From FEN-1139 sp964396375 (GTDB lineage Bacteria; Myxococcota_A; Polyangia; Polyangiales; Polyangiaceae): DNA of 64,000 nucleotides. The translations under genes were made by a program, and so were the position numbers. The notes under the pieces were generated by a model, which saw nothing but the letters and a program-made list of their open reading frames with translations, made no database searches and had not been told where the DNA came from. The stretch lies in contig CAYNEY010000032.1 in the NCBI GenBank assembly GCA_964396375.1, positions 1 through 64,000 of the forward strand, given 5' to 3'. Shown one piece after another: positions 22,205 to 31,280 of this stretch; the first letter of the stretch is position 1, and the number at the start of each line of letters is the position of its first letter.

Positions 22205-22678
22205 ATGTCTGTTCGAGCATCCTTAGTCCTTGCGTCCACGCTCCTTCTGTCCGCCTGCGCGGCGCACACCATCCCGAACACGGACGTGGAGGACACCGAG
22301 GCCAACCGCGCCATCATCGAGTTCTGCGAAAGCTATCGGCACGCCGTCGAGCAGCGCAACATCGCAGCCCTGCTCAAGATGGCCGATCCGGCTTACTACG
22401 AGGACGGTGGCAACGCCGACGCCTCGGACGATCTCGACTACACGGGTCTGAAGAGCTACCTCGAAGGTAAGTTCCGCGACACCAAGGCGATCCGCTACGA
22501 GATCCGCTATCGGCGGGTGGTGGAGGGAAGAAACGACCTTCTTTATGTGGATTACACCTTCAGTGCCAGCTACAAGCTCGCCACTGAAAATGGGGACGTG
22601 TGGCGTCGGGCGGTGGCCGACAACCGCCTCGAGATCCGAACATCTGACAACAGTTTCCGGATCGTAGCGGGGATGTAG
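22205..22678 (+). CDS. NTF2-like lipoprotein
   Basis: 157 residues from ATG 22205 (MSVRASLVLASTLLLSACAA), with a clear lipobox LSAC at residue 18. The mature domain reads RAIIEFCESYRHAVEQRNIA, ALLKMADPAYYEDGG, and YEIRYRRVVEGRNDLLYVDY, a pattern of helices then strands seen in NTF2/SnoaL-like folds (DUF4440-type). Such domains bind small ligands or are structural. No catalytic residues can be named. It lies 110 bp after KS2 and may share its transcript. Confidence 0.75.
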   Translation: MSVRASLVLASTLLLSACAAHTIPNTDVEDTEANRAIIEFCESYRHAVEQRNIAALLKMADPAYYEDGGNADASDDLDYTGLKSYLEGKFRDTKAIRYEIRYRRVVEGRNDLLYVDYTFSASYKLATENGDVWRRAVADNRLEIRTSDNSFRIVAGM

Positions 22679-22728
22679 TCGACGGCTCTTCGGGCGAGCG
22701 GGCTTTTCTTCTTGCGACGCGGGGTACC

Positions 22729-23856
22729 ATGCAATACCGAGATTTTGGACGAACCGGGGTCAAGGTATCGGCCTTGGGCTTTGGCGCGATGCGCCTACCC
22801 ATGCAAGATCCGAAGACGGTGCGCCGCGATGAGGCGCTGCCACTTCTGGTGCGCGCCTACGAGCTGGGGGTCACCTATTTTGACACGGGCAAGTTCTACT
22901 GCGGCGAGGACTCGGAGCGGACCCTGGGTGAGGCGCTCAAGCTGATGGATAGGAGTCGGGTTCAGGTCTCGACCAAGTACCCGGCGGAGACACACACCAA
23001 GGAGGACGTGCGCGCGAAGCTCACGACCAGTCTCGAGATCCTGGATCTCGACTACGTAGATTTCTACCACCTCTGGGGGATCTCCTGGAAATCCTTCGAG
23101 ACCGAACTCGGACGGAAGGGCGGCGTGGTGGAGGAGGTGTGGCGCATGAAGGAGGAGGGCCTGGTGCGGCATGTCTCGTTCTCGTTCCATTCCGAGCCCG
23201 AGGACATCCCGCGTCTGGTCGACACCGGCCTCTTTGAGACCATGCTCTGCCAGTACAACCTCCTCGATCGGCGGAACGAGGCGGGCATGCGTTACGCCAA
23301 GAGCCGGGGCCTCGGCGTGGCGGTGATGGGACCGGTCGGCGGGGGCCGCCTGGGGGCGCCGAGCGCGGTGCTCGAACAATGGCCCATCGATGGTGGTCCC
23401 GTGAGCTCCCCCGCGCTCGCCCTGCGCTTCGTGCTGGCCAACCCCGACGTGGACATGGCGCTGTCAGGGATGTCGAACCAAGAGCAGCTCATCGAGAACG
23501 TCGCGACCGCTTCGCTCGACTCGACGCTCTCGACCGAGGAAAAGGAGCGCGTTGCCCGAGCCAGCGAAGAGAACGCGCGCCTGGCCGAACTCTACTGCAC
23601 CGGCTGCAAGTATTGCCTGCCCTGTCCCGAAGAGGTCAATATCCCTGAGATCTTCCACACCATGAACAGCCATCGGGTGTGGGGGCTTACCAAGTGGGCC
23701 CGCGAGCACTACCAGGAGATCGGGACCAACCAATGGGTCCCAGGCAGGCGTGCCGACGCCTGCGTGCGCTGTGGGAGCTGTGAGGACAAATGCCCGCAGA
23801 AGCTCCCGATCATGGAGCGATTGGCCGAGTGCCATGCGCTGTTTGGCGCAGGCTGA
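22729..23856 (+). CDS. Aldo/keto reductase with C-terminal 4Fe-4S domain
   Basis: 375 residues from ATG 22729. The N-terminal AKR barrel starts MQYRDFGRTGVKVSALGFGA. The catalytic region shows YELGVTYFDTGKFYCGEDS, where the usual Asp-Tyr pair is Asp and Tyr near 51 and 56, and the lysine is in VQVSTKYPAETH. DYVDFYHLWG and the later SGMSNQEQLIENV are typical. The C-terminus carries cysteine clusters CTGCKYCLPCP near 292 and CVRCGSCEDKCPQ near 347, a ferredoxin-like 4Fe-4S arrangement found in a subgroup of bacterial AKRs. It is a cytoplasmic oxidoreductase of unknown substrate. Confidence 0.9.
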   Translation: MQYRDFGRTGVKVSALGFGAMRLPMQDPKTVRRDEALPLLVRAYELGVTYFDTGKFYCGEDSERTLGEALKLMDRSRVQVSTKYPAETHTKEDVRAKLTTSLEILDLDYVDFYHLWGISWKSFETELGRKGGVVEEVWRMKEEGLVRHVSFSFHSEPEDIPRLVDTGLFETMLCQYNLLDRRNEAGMRYAKSRGLGVAVMGPVGGGRLGAPSAVLEQWPIDGGPVSSPALALRFVLANPDVDMALSGMSNQEQLIENVATASLDSTLSTEEKERVARASEENARLAELYCTGCKYCLPCPEEVNIPEIFHTMNSHRVWGLTKWAREHYQEIGTNQWVPGRRADACVRCGSCEDKCPQKLPIMERLAECHALFGAG

Positions 23857-23886
23857 AGCGTCCCCGAGTCAGCCCCGAGTTCCACC

Positions 23887-24714
23887 ATGAGCGACCACAT
23901 CCCCCCGAGCCGTCCCCTTGCCGAGCAGACCGGCGCTGATTTCGCCGCGTTGGTGGGGGTGATGCGGCGGCTGCTCGGCCCTGATGGCTGCCCCTGGGAT
24001 CGGGAGCAGACCTTCGAATCGCTGCGGAAGTACGTGCTTGAAGAGGCCTGTGAGGTGATCGACGCGGTACAAGAGAACGACCGCGCGCACCTCTGCGAAG
24101 AGTTGGGAGATCTGGCGCTGCAGGTGGCCTTCATGGCGGAGCTCGGCCGCGCCGAGCAGAGCTTCGGGCCCGACGACGTGATGCGCGGGATCTGCGAGAA
24201 GCTGGTCCGGCGGCATCCCCATGTATTCGGCGATGCCACGGCCCGCGACGCCGAGCAGGTGCTCGAGCACTGGCAGCGCATCAAAGAGACCGAGAAGCCG
24301 AAACCGCGACTGCTCGAGCGAGTGCCGCGGAGCCTGCCCGGGTTGGTGCGGGCCCAGCGGATCGGGGAGAAAGTGGCCAAAGTTGGCTTCGACTGGCCGG
24401 ATCCGGCGGGCTCCTTCGCCAAGGTCGAAGAGGAACTCGGCGAACTCGAGGTGGCAACCTCGGCGGGAGAGCCAGCGGCCATCCAAGAGGAACTCGGAGA
24501 TGTGCTGTTTGCCCTGGTGAACTACGCGCGCCACCTGGGCGTCGACGCCGAGGCCGCGCTCAAGCAGACCTGCGCCAAGTTCGAGCGCCGATTTTCCCAC
24601 GTGGAAGACCGGGTCCGGGAGATCCACGGGGACTTCCCCGAAAAGGACGCGCCGAAGCTCTCCCTCGAGGAGCTCGATCGCTACTGGGAGGAAGGTAAGG
24701 GACGTTCAGGATGA
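23887..24714 (+). CDS. mazG: Nucleoside triphosphate pyrophosphohydrolase MazG
   Basis: 275 residues from ATG 23887. Two MazG domains are seen. The first has GCPWDREQTFESLRKYVLEE and EELGDLALQVAFMAELGRAE, with the ExxED-type metal site in EEACEVIDAVQ. The second has KVGFDWPDPAGSFAKVEEEL and IQEELGDVLFALVNYARHLG. MazG hydrolyses NTPs to NMPs plus pyrophosphate and removes noncanonical nucleotides, acting in the cytoplasm. It is slightly longer than E. coli MazG (263). The stop overlaps the rlmN start (ATGA). Confidence 0.95.
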   Translation: MSDHIPPSRPLAEQTGADFAALVGVMRRLLGPDGCPWDREQTFESLRKYVLEEACEVIDAVQENDRAHLCEELGDLALQVAFMAELGRAEQSFGPDDVMRGICEKLVRRHPHVFGDATARDAEQVLEHWQRIKETEKPKPRLLERVPRSLPGLVRAQRIGEKVAKVGFDWPDPAGSFAKVEEELGELEVATSAGEPAAIQEELGDVLFALVNYARHLGVDAEAALKQTCAKFERRFSHVEDRVREIHGDFPEKDAPKLSLEELDRYWEEGKGRSG

Positions 24715-25811
24715 GCGCGGAGCCCCTCGGTTGGTTCCCCGAAGACTGGGCAACGGCGCTGCCCGACCAGCCCGCGTTTCGCGCCCGCCAGATCTTCCGG
24801 TGGCTGCACAAACAAGGGGTCACCGATCCCACGCAGATGACCAACCTCGGCCCTGCCCTGCGGGAGCGCGTTCGGGAGTGTCTCGGGGGGCTCGAGCTTA
24901 CTGCAAAGCAGGTGCAAAGCTCCTCCGATGGCACGAGGAAACTCCTACTTCTGCTCTCTGATGGAACGCCGATCGAGTCGGTGCTGATCCCGATGAAGGA
25001 CGAGGCCGAGGAGGACCCCGAGGAGGAGATTGTCGGGGGCGCACCGGAGCGCGTGACCTTCTGCGTCTCGACCCAACATGGCTGCCCCGCTCGGTGCGTG
25101 TTCTGCGCCAGCGGCGAGGCGGGATTTCGCCGCCAGCTCTCCGCCGGGGAGATCGTCCTGCAGGTGTTGGCACTCCGGCGCCTCCTCGGACCGAAAGAGC
25201 GTGTCACCAACCTGGTGTTCATGGGCATGGGAGAGCCGCTGCTCAACTACGATGCCACCGCCCGTGCGCTCCGCCTTCTCTCGCACGCCGAGGGCTGCGG
25301 ACTCGGCCTGCGACGGATGACGGTGAGCACGGTGGGGGTTCCGGCCGGGATCGCCCAGTTGGGTCGGGATTTTGGCGGCAAGGTGGGGCTCGCCGTGTCG
25401 CTGCATGCGCCGAACGACGAGCTGCGCAACCGGCTGATCCCATACAATCGCAAGCTGGGCCTGGACACGCTGAAAGAGGCGCTCCTTGCCTATCCGCTGC
25501 CGCAGAGGCGGCGCATCACTATCGAGTATACCATGTTTTCTGGGGTCAACGACACCGAAGGCCACGCCCGGGAACTCGTTCGTTGGCTCCGGCCCCTCTC
25601 GGTCAAAGTGAACCTCATCCCCATGAACCCCGTTCCCTTCTCCGAGCTCCGCGGCTCGGATTCGGCAACCTGTCGAGCGTTTCAAGAGTGGTTACTCGCG
25701 CAGGGGATCTCGTGCTCGATCCGCACCCGGCGGGGTGATGAGCTGGCCGCGGCCTGCGGTCAGCTCGCCTTCTCCGACCGACCGCGGGAGTCACCCGAGG
25801 GTGGGTCGTGA
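24711..25811 (+). CDS. rlmN: 23S rRNA (adenine(2503)-C(2))-methyltransferase RlmN
   Basis: 366 residues from ATG 24711. The radical-SAM motif CxxxCxxC is in QHGCPARCVFCASGEAGFRR. The second-substrate region VFMGMGEPLLNYDATARALR and the conserved RRMTVSTVGVPAGI follow. LAVSLHAPNDELRNRLIPYN and the resolving cysteine CSIRTRRGDELAAACGQL complete the family pattern. The enzyme methylates A2503 of 23S rRNA and A37 of some tRNAs using two SAM molecules. It lies between mazG and accC with 4-bp overlaps on both sides. Confidence 0.96.
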   Translation: MSAEPLGWFPEDWATALPDQPAFRARQIFRWLHKQGVTDPTQMTNLGPALRERVRECLGGLELTAKQVQSSSDGTRKLLLLLSDGTPIESVLIPMKDEAEEDPEEEIVGGAPERVTFCVSTQHGCPARCVFCASGEAGFRRQLSAGEIVLQVLALRRLLGPKERVTNLVFMGMGEPLLNYDATARALRLLSHAEGCGLGLRRMTVSTVGVPAGIAQLGRDFGGKVGLAVSLHAPNDELRNRLIPYNRKLGLDTLKEALLAYPLPQRRRITIEYTMFSGVNDTEGHARELVRWLRPLSVKVNLIPMNPVPFSELRGSDSATCRAFQEWLLAQGISCSIRTRRGDELAAACGQLAFSDRPRESPEGGS

Positions 25812-27211
25812 GTCACAAGAGGGGCCCGATCCGCTCGGTTCTGGTCGCGAACCGCGGCGAGGTCGCCACGCGGATCCTCACCACCCTGCGGCGCCTCGGC
25901 GTCGAGACCGTGGCCATCTGTTCCGAGGCGGATCGCGAGGCTCCCTACATTTGCCTCGCCGGACGCTGTCATGTGATCGGGCCCGCGCCGCTGCTCGAGA
26001 GCTACCTCCACCTCGAGCGGGTCATGGACGCGGTGCGGGAGAGTGGCGTCGACGCCGTACACCCGGGCTACGGCTTGCTGAGCGAGAAGGCGGAGTTTGC
26101 CCGGTCTCTCGAAGACGCCGGAGTACGGAGCATCGGCCCGGGGAGCCTTGCCCTCGCGCGCCTCGGCAACAAACTCGAGGCGCGGCGCCTGGCCAAAGAG
26201 GCCGGGATGTCGCCTCCTCCTGGAAGCGACGCGGCCCTCAGTTTGGACGATCTCGATGGCGTCGTGGCGCGCGCACGCACCCTCGGCTACCCGCTGCTGA
26301 TCAAGGCGGCGGGGGGTGGCGGGGGGATCGGGATCCAGGTGGCACACGATGAGGCCGAGCTCCGCGAGCTTGCCCCCAAGGCCGAGCTCCGTGCCTACCG
26401 CGCCTTCGGGGTAAAGGGAGTGTTCCTCGAGCGCTTGCTGGACCGCCCCCGGCACATCGAGCTGCAGCTGTTGCGCGACGCGGACGGTCACACGGTCGTG
26501 CTCGGCGACCGCGAGTGCAGCGTCCAGCGGCGCTACCAGAAGCTGATCGAAGAGTGTCCCGCGCCGTGCCCCATCCTCGACCGCTCGCAGATCGAAGGGC
26601 CGCTCGCCAAAGCCGCCGCCAGGCTGCTCGACTCCGTCGACTACGTGGGCATTGCCACTTTGGAGCTGCTCTGCGACAGCGACGGCTCGCTCTTCTTCCT
26701 CGAGGTGAACCCGCGCCTGCAGGTCGAGCACGGCACGACCGAGCAGGTGTTCGGGGTCGATCTGGTCGAGTTGCAGCTCCGCCTCGCCGAAGGGCAGCCG
26801 CTCCCCGCCGAGCTCTCCGCACGCACGCCGAGGGGACACAGCATCGAGGTGCGGCTTTGCGCCGAGGATCCGGCGCGGGGCTTTCTGCCCCAGCCGGGCC
26901 GGGTGACGGCGCTCCAGTGGCCCGAGGGCGAGGGCCTGCGGATCGACGCCGGGATCGAGCTCGGCTCCGAGATCTCGCCGTATTACGATCCCCTGTTCGC
27001 CAAGCTGCTCGGCTATGGACGGACCCGTGAGGAGGCGCGCCAGAGGTTGGTGGCGGCGCTCCGTGGGCTCGAGCTCGAGCTTACGTCCGCGCGTGGACCG
27101 CGGGTCACCAATCAGCAGTTCTTGCTGCAGCTGCTCGAATCACGGCCGTTCGTGGCCGGCGACTACCACACGGGCTTGGTGGAGCTTCTGAAGGGCACAA
27201 CCGGCCTTTGA
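25808..27211 (+). CDS. accC: Biotin carboxylase (acetyl-CoA carboxylase AccC-like)
   Basis: 467 residues from GTG 25808, overlapping the rlmN stop. The N-terminal domain reads RSVLVANRGEVATRILTTLR. ATP-grasp features are the Gly-rich loop AAGGGGGIGIQ, the RHIELQLLRD segment and the biotin-site stretch FFLEVNPRLQVEHGTTEQVF. It ends with PYYDPLFAKLLGYGRTREEA. It uses ATP and bicarbonate to carboxylate biotin on a carrier protein. No biotin carrier protein or carboxyltransferase is adjacent, so it may be a paralogue serving another carboxylase or a dispersed accC. It is slightly longer than E. coli AccC (449). Confidence 0.9.
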   Translation: MSHKRGPIRSVLVANRGEVATRILTTLRRLGVETVAICSEADREAPYICLAGRCHVIGPAPLLESYLHLERVMDAVRESGVDAVHPGYGLLSEKAEFARSLEDAGVRSIGPGSLALARLGNKLEARRLAKEAGMSPPPGSDAALSLDDLDGVVARARTLGYPLLIKAAGGGGGIGIQVAHDEAELRELAPKAELRAYRAFGVKGVFLERLLDRPRHIELQLLRDADGHTVVLGDRECSVQRRYQKLIEECPAPCPILDRSQIEGPLAKAAARLLDSVDYVGIATLELLCDSDGSLFFLEVNPRLQVEHGTTEQVFGVDLVELQLRLAEGQPLPAELSARTPRGHSIEVRLCAEDPARGFLPQPGRVTALQWPEGEGLRIDAGIELGSEISPYYDPLFAKLLGYGRTREEARQRLVAALRGLELELTSARGPRVTNQQFLLQLLESRPFVAGDYHTGLVELLKGTTGL

Positions 27212-27484
27212 AGGTGTTTGGTCGGTCCTTCTGGTGGTGCCCCCGAGAGGAGTGGTACGCTCCGGATTGGATGTCTGACTTCTCCCAACGAGCCGAGGCT
27301 CGCGGAGGCCGACTGACTCTCACGAAGGGCCGAGTGGATGAGTGCCGCGAGGATGCCGGCGGGGTGCCGAGGCGGTCTCTCTGGTGTACACACTGACGAT
27401 GACGGCGTGGGCTTGGTCCCGTGAGCCCTTGCCGCAGCTGGCGCGACACGAACTGCCCTGCCGGTTCATTCCCAGGCGACAGAC
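27212..27484. other. Noncoding, decayed sequence
   Basis: No gene is supported. Frames are short and unrecognised. Confidence 0.4.
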
Positions 27485-27629
27485 GTGATCGAGCTGCCCG
27501 ATGACTTCCGCGATCTTTTGGTGGCCTTGGCTGACCAAGCCGCCCAGTTCGTGGTGGTCGGTGGGCACGCGAGAACAGGACCATGCCGACGTCGTGGCTC
27601 TCGAACGCATCCGGCACGACAAGATTTAG
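27485..27629 (+). pseudogene. Nucleotidyltransferase (AbiEii/DUF6036-like), internal deletion fossil
   Basis: GTG 27485 starts IELPDDFRDLLVALADQAAQ, then FVVVGGHA, which is the N-terminus of AbiEii/DUF6036-type nucleotidyltransferases (the GG of the active-site loop). Directly after, in another frame, comes EQDHADVVALERIRHDKI and a TAG at 27627-27629, matching the usual C-terminus (KDLADLEALERI-like). Roughly 120-150 codons that should lie between are missing. This is a deletion remnant joining both ends of one gene. Confidence 0.7.
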
Positions 27630-27646
27630 CCGCTTGGCGCCGGGCT

Positions 27647-27699
27647 CGACCGAACCCGCGTGCCGGGGAGCGTCCGGCGGGGGCTCCTTCGGTCGAGTG
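27647..27699. repeat. Inverted repeat after the nucleotidyltransferase fossil
   Basis: CTCGACCGAA (27647-27656) is the exact complement of TTCGGTCGAG (27690-27699), with a 33-nt GC-rich loop. It could be an old terminator or a recombination scar. There is no T-tract. Confidence 0.5.
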
Positions 27700-27703
27700 A
27701 GGT

Positions 27704-28090
27704 GTGGTGATGGGGCCGTGGGATTTCATGCTGGAGGGAAACCTGGTGGCATCATACCGCCTAGGTCGAGTGTTCGAGACCTACGCCGCCATCGGTTACG
27801 CGACCCACTTCATCGACACCGGCGACGAGCCTCCCCGTCTGGAGGACAATCAGTCCCTCATGGAGCGCGAGGGGACAGGCGAGGGCGTGCTCGAGGCACT
27901 CCTCGGGGTGGCCTTCCGGATGGGCCCGGGCTCGACGATGTATGCGAAATACCAGGTTTGGCTGCCCGGTCACGAAGAGCTCGGGAATGGCTTCGCCTTC
28001 GTCCCCAATCACATCTTCGCGCTCTCCATTGAGGCCATTTCGAAGACAAAAATGGCGACGGCCTACTCGACCTGGTCTGCCAGATCGTGA
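27704..28090 (+). pseudogene. C-terminal fragment of an outer-membrane beta-barrel-like protein
   Basis: The frame from 27704 reads FMLEGNLVASYRLGRVFETY, AAIGYATHFIDTGDEPPRLE, VLEALLGVAFRMGPGSTMYA and FALSIEAISK. Alternating strands with aromatic ends and no signal peptide suggest the last strands of an outer-membrane protein whose N-terminus is gone. The last dozen residues (TKMATAYSTWSARS) may be non-native. The family was not identified. Confidence 0.45.
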
Positions 28091-28256
28091 CCCGGAACCT
28101 AAAGCTCGAGATCGGTGACACGAGCGCTGTGCTCGAAGCCAAGCTCGAACAGGGACCAGATGTCCGCCGAGCAGAATCGCAACGCCCGTGGAGAAGAACC
28201 ATTGGCAGCGTGCTCGCCGACAGCATTGCGCAGAGGTCGGCAGTGAGGTCGTCAAC

Positions 28257-28695
28257 TCGAACACGGCGCTCGCGACTGGCCAGTCGCACACCTGCGGACT
28301 TGGCTCGGATGCGTCGGTGGTGTGCTGGGGGAGCGATCAATACGGTCAAGCATCAGTGCCCGAGGGCACGTTCTCGACGATCGGTGCCGGTTACTGCCGC
28401 AGCTGTGATCTTCGCACGGATGGAACGCTGCCGTGCTGGGGTGATATGCGCTGGCGGCAAACCTCGGCTCCCGCGGGGAGCTTCACGGAGCTGGTCGTGG
28501 GTGCCTATGGCAACTGCGCGATCCGCGCCAATGGCAGCATGACGTGCTGGGGCGATGGTCGAGCCAACGTGTCGTCACCTGCCGAAGAACCGATGACGGG
28601 CCTGGTACTGGGCGACGATTTCGGGTGCGGAATCAAGGCGGACGGTGGGATGCGGTGTTGGGGCGGGAACGCTCAGGGGCAGGCCTCTCCTCCTA
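28257..28695 (+). pseudogene. RCC1-repeat protein fragment
   Basis: Four RCC1-like repeats are visible in one frame: ALATGQSHTCGLGSDASVVC with WGSDQYGQ, then CDLRTDGTLPCWGDMRW, CAIRANGSMTCWGDGRANVS, and CGIKADGGMRCWGGNAQGQA. The WG motifs and repeat length fit bacterial RCC1/alpha-tubulin-suppressor-like extracellular proteins. No start with a signal peptide precedes it, and the frame runs antisense into the next gene after 28695, so it is a fragment cut at both ends. Confidence 0.75.
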
Positions 28696-28766
28696 CTCGA
28701 CGATCGAGGGTGTTACTTGTGGCGATCGGATGCTTTGCTAGCTTCGGGCCATCTCTCCCTCGCACC

Positions 28767-30131
28767 TCACGGGAGCCGGTGCATGAACGGCTCGGTGAAG
28801 ATGGTCTCGGTGCGCTCACAGCTGGCTTCGAGGTATGGCACGCTCGTGTCACACCCGAAGCCCACCGTAGTCCCCACACGGTAGATCGCGTGGAGGTTTT
28901 CCGGCATGGTCGCGGGCTGGTCCAGGGGCGCGCCCGCCGCCAATTCCTGCCACGGCAGTGTGGCGAGATTACACACCGCATCGACTGGCACCAACTCCCA
29001 GGTGTCATCGCTCTCCAGCCGCTCCAGTCGCTGGCTCCCGCAGGGATGTACGTACACCGGCAGCGCGGTGTCATTGTGCAGGGTTACGGTGATCGGATCG
29101 GTGCCGGTGTACGTGGCCTGGTCGCTACTCAGCCACACCGCCGCGCAGCCGTCGTCGCGTCCGGGAACACAGGGTCCGCAAGTGCCGTCGGCGAAGGATC
29201 CATCCCAGCACACGGAACCGTCGGGAAATTCACATCCCACCACCTGCCCAACGGAACAGGTCTCGACGAGCGGGGTGTATCCGTGCCGCGCGCAGTAGCT
29301 GAGCGAGACCCGACAGGTGCCGCGGAGGGTCTGGGCGATGTCGCAGGTGTTGCCATCCGGGTAGGAGCACAATAGCCCTCCCATCACGGCGACCACTTGG
29401 TACCCCAGCGAGTTGCAGTAGGCGAGCTCCGTATCCTCGAGGGTTTCGGTGCCGCAATCGAGCCCGATGCCACCGCTGCCAGCCTCGGCCGTGCCCGCAG
29501 CGCCGCCGTTACCAGAGCCACCTTCTTGGCTGCCACCCTGAGCCTGACCTGCGACGCCGCCGTTACCAGAGCCACCTTGTTGACTGCCACCCTGAGCCTG
29601 ACCTGCGACGCCGCCGTTACCAGAGCCACCTTGTTGACTGCCACCCTGAGCCTGACCTGCGACGCCGCCGGAGCCACCTTGTTGGCTGCCACCCTGGGCC
29701 TGGCCCGCAGCGCCGCCGTTGNNNNNNNNNNNNNNNNNNNNNNNNNNNNNNNNNNNNNNNNNNNNNNNNNNNNNNNNNNNNNNNNNNNNNNNNNNNNNNN
29801 NNNNNNNNNNNNNNNNNNNNNGGCTGCCACCCTGGGCCTGGCCCGCAGCGCCGCCGTTGCCGGAGCCACCTTGTTGACTGCCACCCTCGGCCTGGCCCGC
29901 AGCGCCGCCGTTGCCGGAGCCACCTTGTTGACTGCCACCCTCGGCCTGGCCCGCAGCGCCGCCTTCCGGGTTGGGAGTTTCGCCGGCCAGGCCACTCGCG
30001 CTGCCAGCTTGTCCTCCCTCTTTGGTTTCTGTCTCTCCTACGACGCGACTCTCGTCGCCGCAACCATATCCAGCCATGCCGGCCGAAAGCAGAAGAACCC
30101 CCAGCGCCGCTAGTTCGAATCGATGTTTCAT
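28767..30131 (-). CDS. Repeat-rich lipoprotein with DUF333-like domains
   Basis: The ATG at 30131 gives MKHRFELAALGVLLLSAGMA, ending in a GYGC lipobox. A long Gly/Gln/Ser linker follows, built of GGAAGQAEGGSQQGGSGN-like units, interrupted by a 100-N gap. After the linker, two cysteine-rich DUF333-like units occur (AYCNSLGYQVVAVMGGLLCS with YPDGNTCDIA, and YCARHGYTPLVET with CEFPDGSVCW). Then comes an Ig-like domain of intracellular-protease-inhibitor type (YTGTDPITVTLHNDTALPVY). It is a surface or periplasmic lipoprotein. The linker length is unknown because of the gap. Confidence 0.8.
   Translation of the reverse strand: MKHRFELAALGVLLLSAGMAGYGCGDESRVVGETETKEGGQAGSASGLAGETPNPEGGAAGQAEGGSQQGGSGNGGAAGQAEGGSQQGGSGNGGAAGQAQGGSXXXXXXXXXXXXXXXXXXXXXXXXXXXXXXXXXXNGGAAGQAQGGSQQGGSGGVAGQAQGGSQQGGSGNGGVAGQAQGGSQQGGSGNGGVAGQAQGGSQEGGSGNGGAAGTAEAGSGGIGLDCGTETLEDTELAYCNSLGYQVVAVMGGLLCSYPDGNTCDIAQTLRGTCRVSLSYCARHGYTPLVETCSVGQVVGCEFPDGSVCWDGSFADGTCGPCVPGRDDGCAAVWLSSDQATYTGTDPITVTLHNDTALPVYVHPCGSQRLERLESDDTWELVPVDAVCNLATLPWQELAAGAPLDQPATMPENLHAIYRVGTTVGFGCDTSVPYLEASCERTETIFTEPFMHRLP
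29722..29821. other. Assembly gap (100 N) in lipoprotein linker repeats
   Basis: Flanked on both sides by the same GGCTGCCACCCTGGGCCTGG repeat unit, so a repeat array was collapsed or unresolved. Confidence 0.95.
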
Positions 30132-30182
30132 ACTTGGAGAGTAGTAGGTGGTGACGGAGTGGACCCAAGAGGGGGAAAGAAA

Positions 30183-31280
30183 TCAGCGATAGCCGACGAA
30201 GACGGCCAGACCAGGAACGACCAGCCACGGAGCGAAGAGCCTTTCCGCGCGACCGTCGACCGTCTCGAGATCGTAGTGGATGCGTTCCAGCGAGATGGTC
30301 GTGAGTAGCCGGCCTCCGACCACGAGCCGCCCCAAACTCCACTCCGCTCCCGCCTCGGTCATGAGGATTGGGCTCAAGTAGGTCGCGCGATCGTACAGGG
30401 TGACAGAGCTCGTGCCGAATGGCTTGGGGCCGACGCGCGCGAAGGAGATTCCGCCACCGGCGCCCGCCACCAGTCGAAATCGGCGATCCTGCCCCGCGGA
30501 GACACCCAGCATCAGGCCGAGTTGGCCTGACCAAACCCGAAGCTGGGCGCCGCGTCCCGAGTAGTATTGAGGCCAGTCGAGCTCGGCATCCAGCGCGACA
30601 CGGAGTGGAGAGCCCCCCAGCTCATCGAGCCCGGGACGCAGAGCGGGCCCATGGCGCAGTCGCGTGGCGCTGCCGGTCCAGGCCATTCGGTAGTCGAGCC
30701 CCATGCGAGGGATGAAGGGCCGTTGCGATTCTGGCTGTTGCTCGACAGTGGCTGACTCTGTGGCAAGGAGGGCTGAGTTCTTGGTGGATTGGGGAGCGTC
30801 CACGGCTTCTTGAACTTCGGCCAGGCTCATTCCCTTCGTGCCGCGCAAGAGCGCAGAAGTGGATGACTGGAGCACCTGCGCGATCCGCTCGCGACCCAGC
30901 TCGTCCAGTCCGTCTCGGAGCGGCACCTGTCGAAGCAAGTACGAATCTTCGAAACCGCCCGCGAAGAGCAGGACCGCCAACTCGCGGCTGGTGACGGTTA
31001 CCCACACCCGCACTCTGTCTGGGTAGGGTTGCGAAACCTGCGACGATAGCTGGGCGCTGCCCAGCGCGCCCACCCGAGAAAAGCTAGGGGTGACCTGCTC
31101 TGCCAGCAGCAGTTCCTCGATCAACGATGCAAGCTCGGGGCAGTCTCCGGCCACGCCAGCCAAGATCACCTCGACTCGAGAATGCAGGGATGCGGGAGCT
31201 GCACCAAGGCAGCTCATCGCGATCACCACGAAGAGCCAGAGCCTTCGCACACGAAGGGGGTAGAGGCTAGTCGCGAGCAT
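30183..31280 (-). CDS. Envelope protein of sigma-factor operon, unknown function
   Basis: About 365 residues. The start at 31280 (MLATSLYPLRVRRLWLFVVI) is chosen over 31295 because it reduces overlap with the upstream gene. A hydrophobic N-terminal segment (LWLFVVIAMSCLGAAPASLH) is a likely signal peptide. The N-terminal domain (ASLIEELLLAEQVTPSFSRV) resembles the conserved domain found downstream of myxobacterial ECF sigma/TPR pairs. The C-terminal half looks like a beta barrel (GLMLGVSAGQDRRFRLVAGA, LVVGGRLLTTISLERIHY), ending in an aromatic-basic VFVGYR. It is the third gene of the operon with the sigma factor and TPR protein. Its role is unknown. Confidence 0.7.
   Translation of the reverse strand: MLATSLYPLRVRRLWLFVVIAMSCLGAAPASLHSRVEVILAGVAGDCPELASLIEELLLAEQVTPSFSRVGALGSAQLSSQVSQPYPDRVRVWVTVTSRELAVLLFAGGFEDSYLLRQVPLRDGLDELGRERIAQVLQSSTSALLRGTKGMSLAEVQEAVDAPQSTKNSALLATESATVEQQPESQRPFIPRMGLDYRMAWTGSATRLRHGPALRPGLDELGGSPLRVALDAELDWPQYYSGRGAQLRVWSGQLGLMLGVSAGQDRRFRLVAGAGGGISFARVGPKPFGTSSVTLYDRATYLSPILMTEAGAEWSLGRLVVGGRLLTTISLERIHYDLETVDGRAERLFAPWLVVPGLAVFVGYR

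Noticed and set aside
28188..29375. A 395-codon plus-strand open frame
   Set aside because: Only the first half (to 28695) has RCC1 repeats; the rest is antisense to the DUF333-like lipoprotein.
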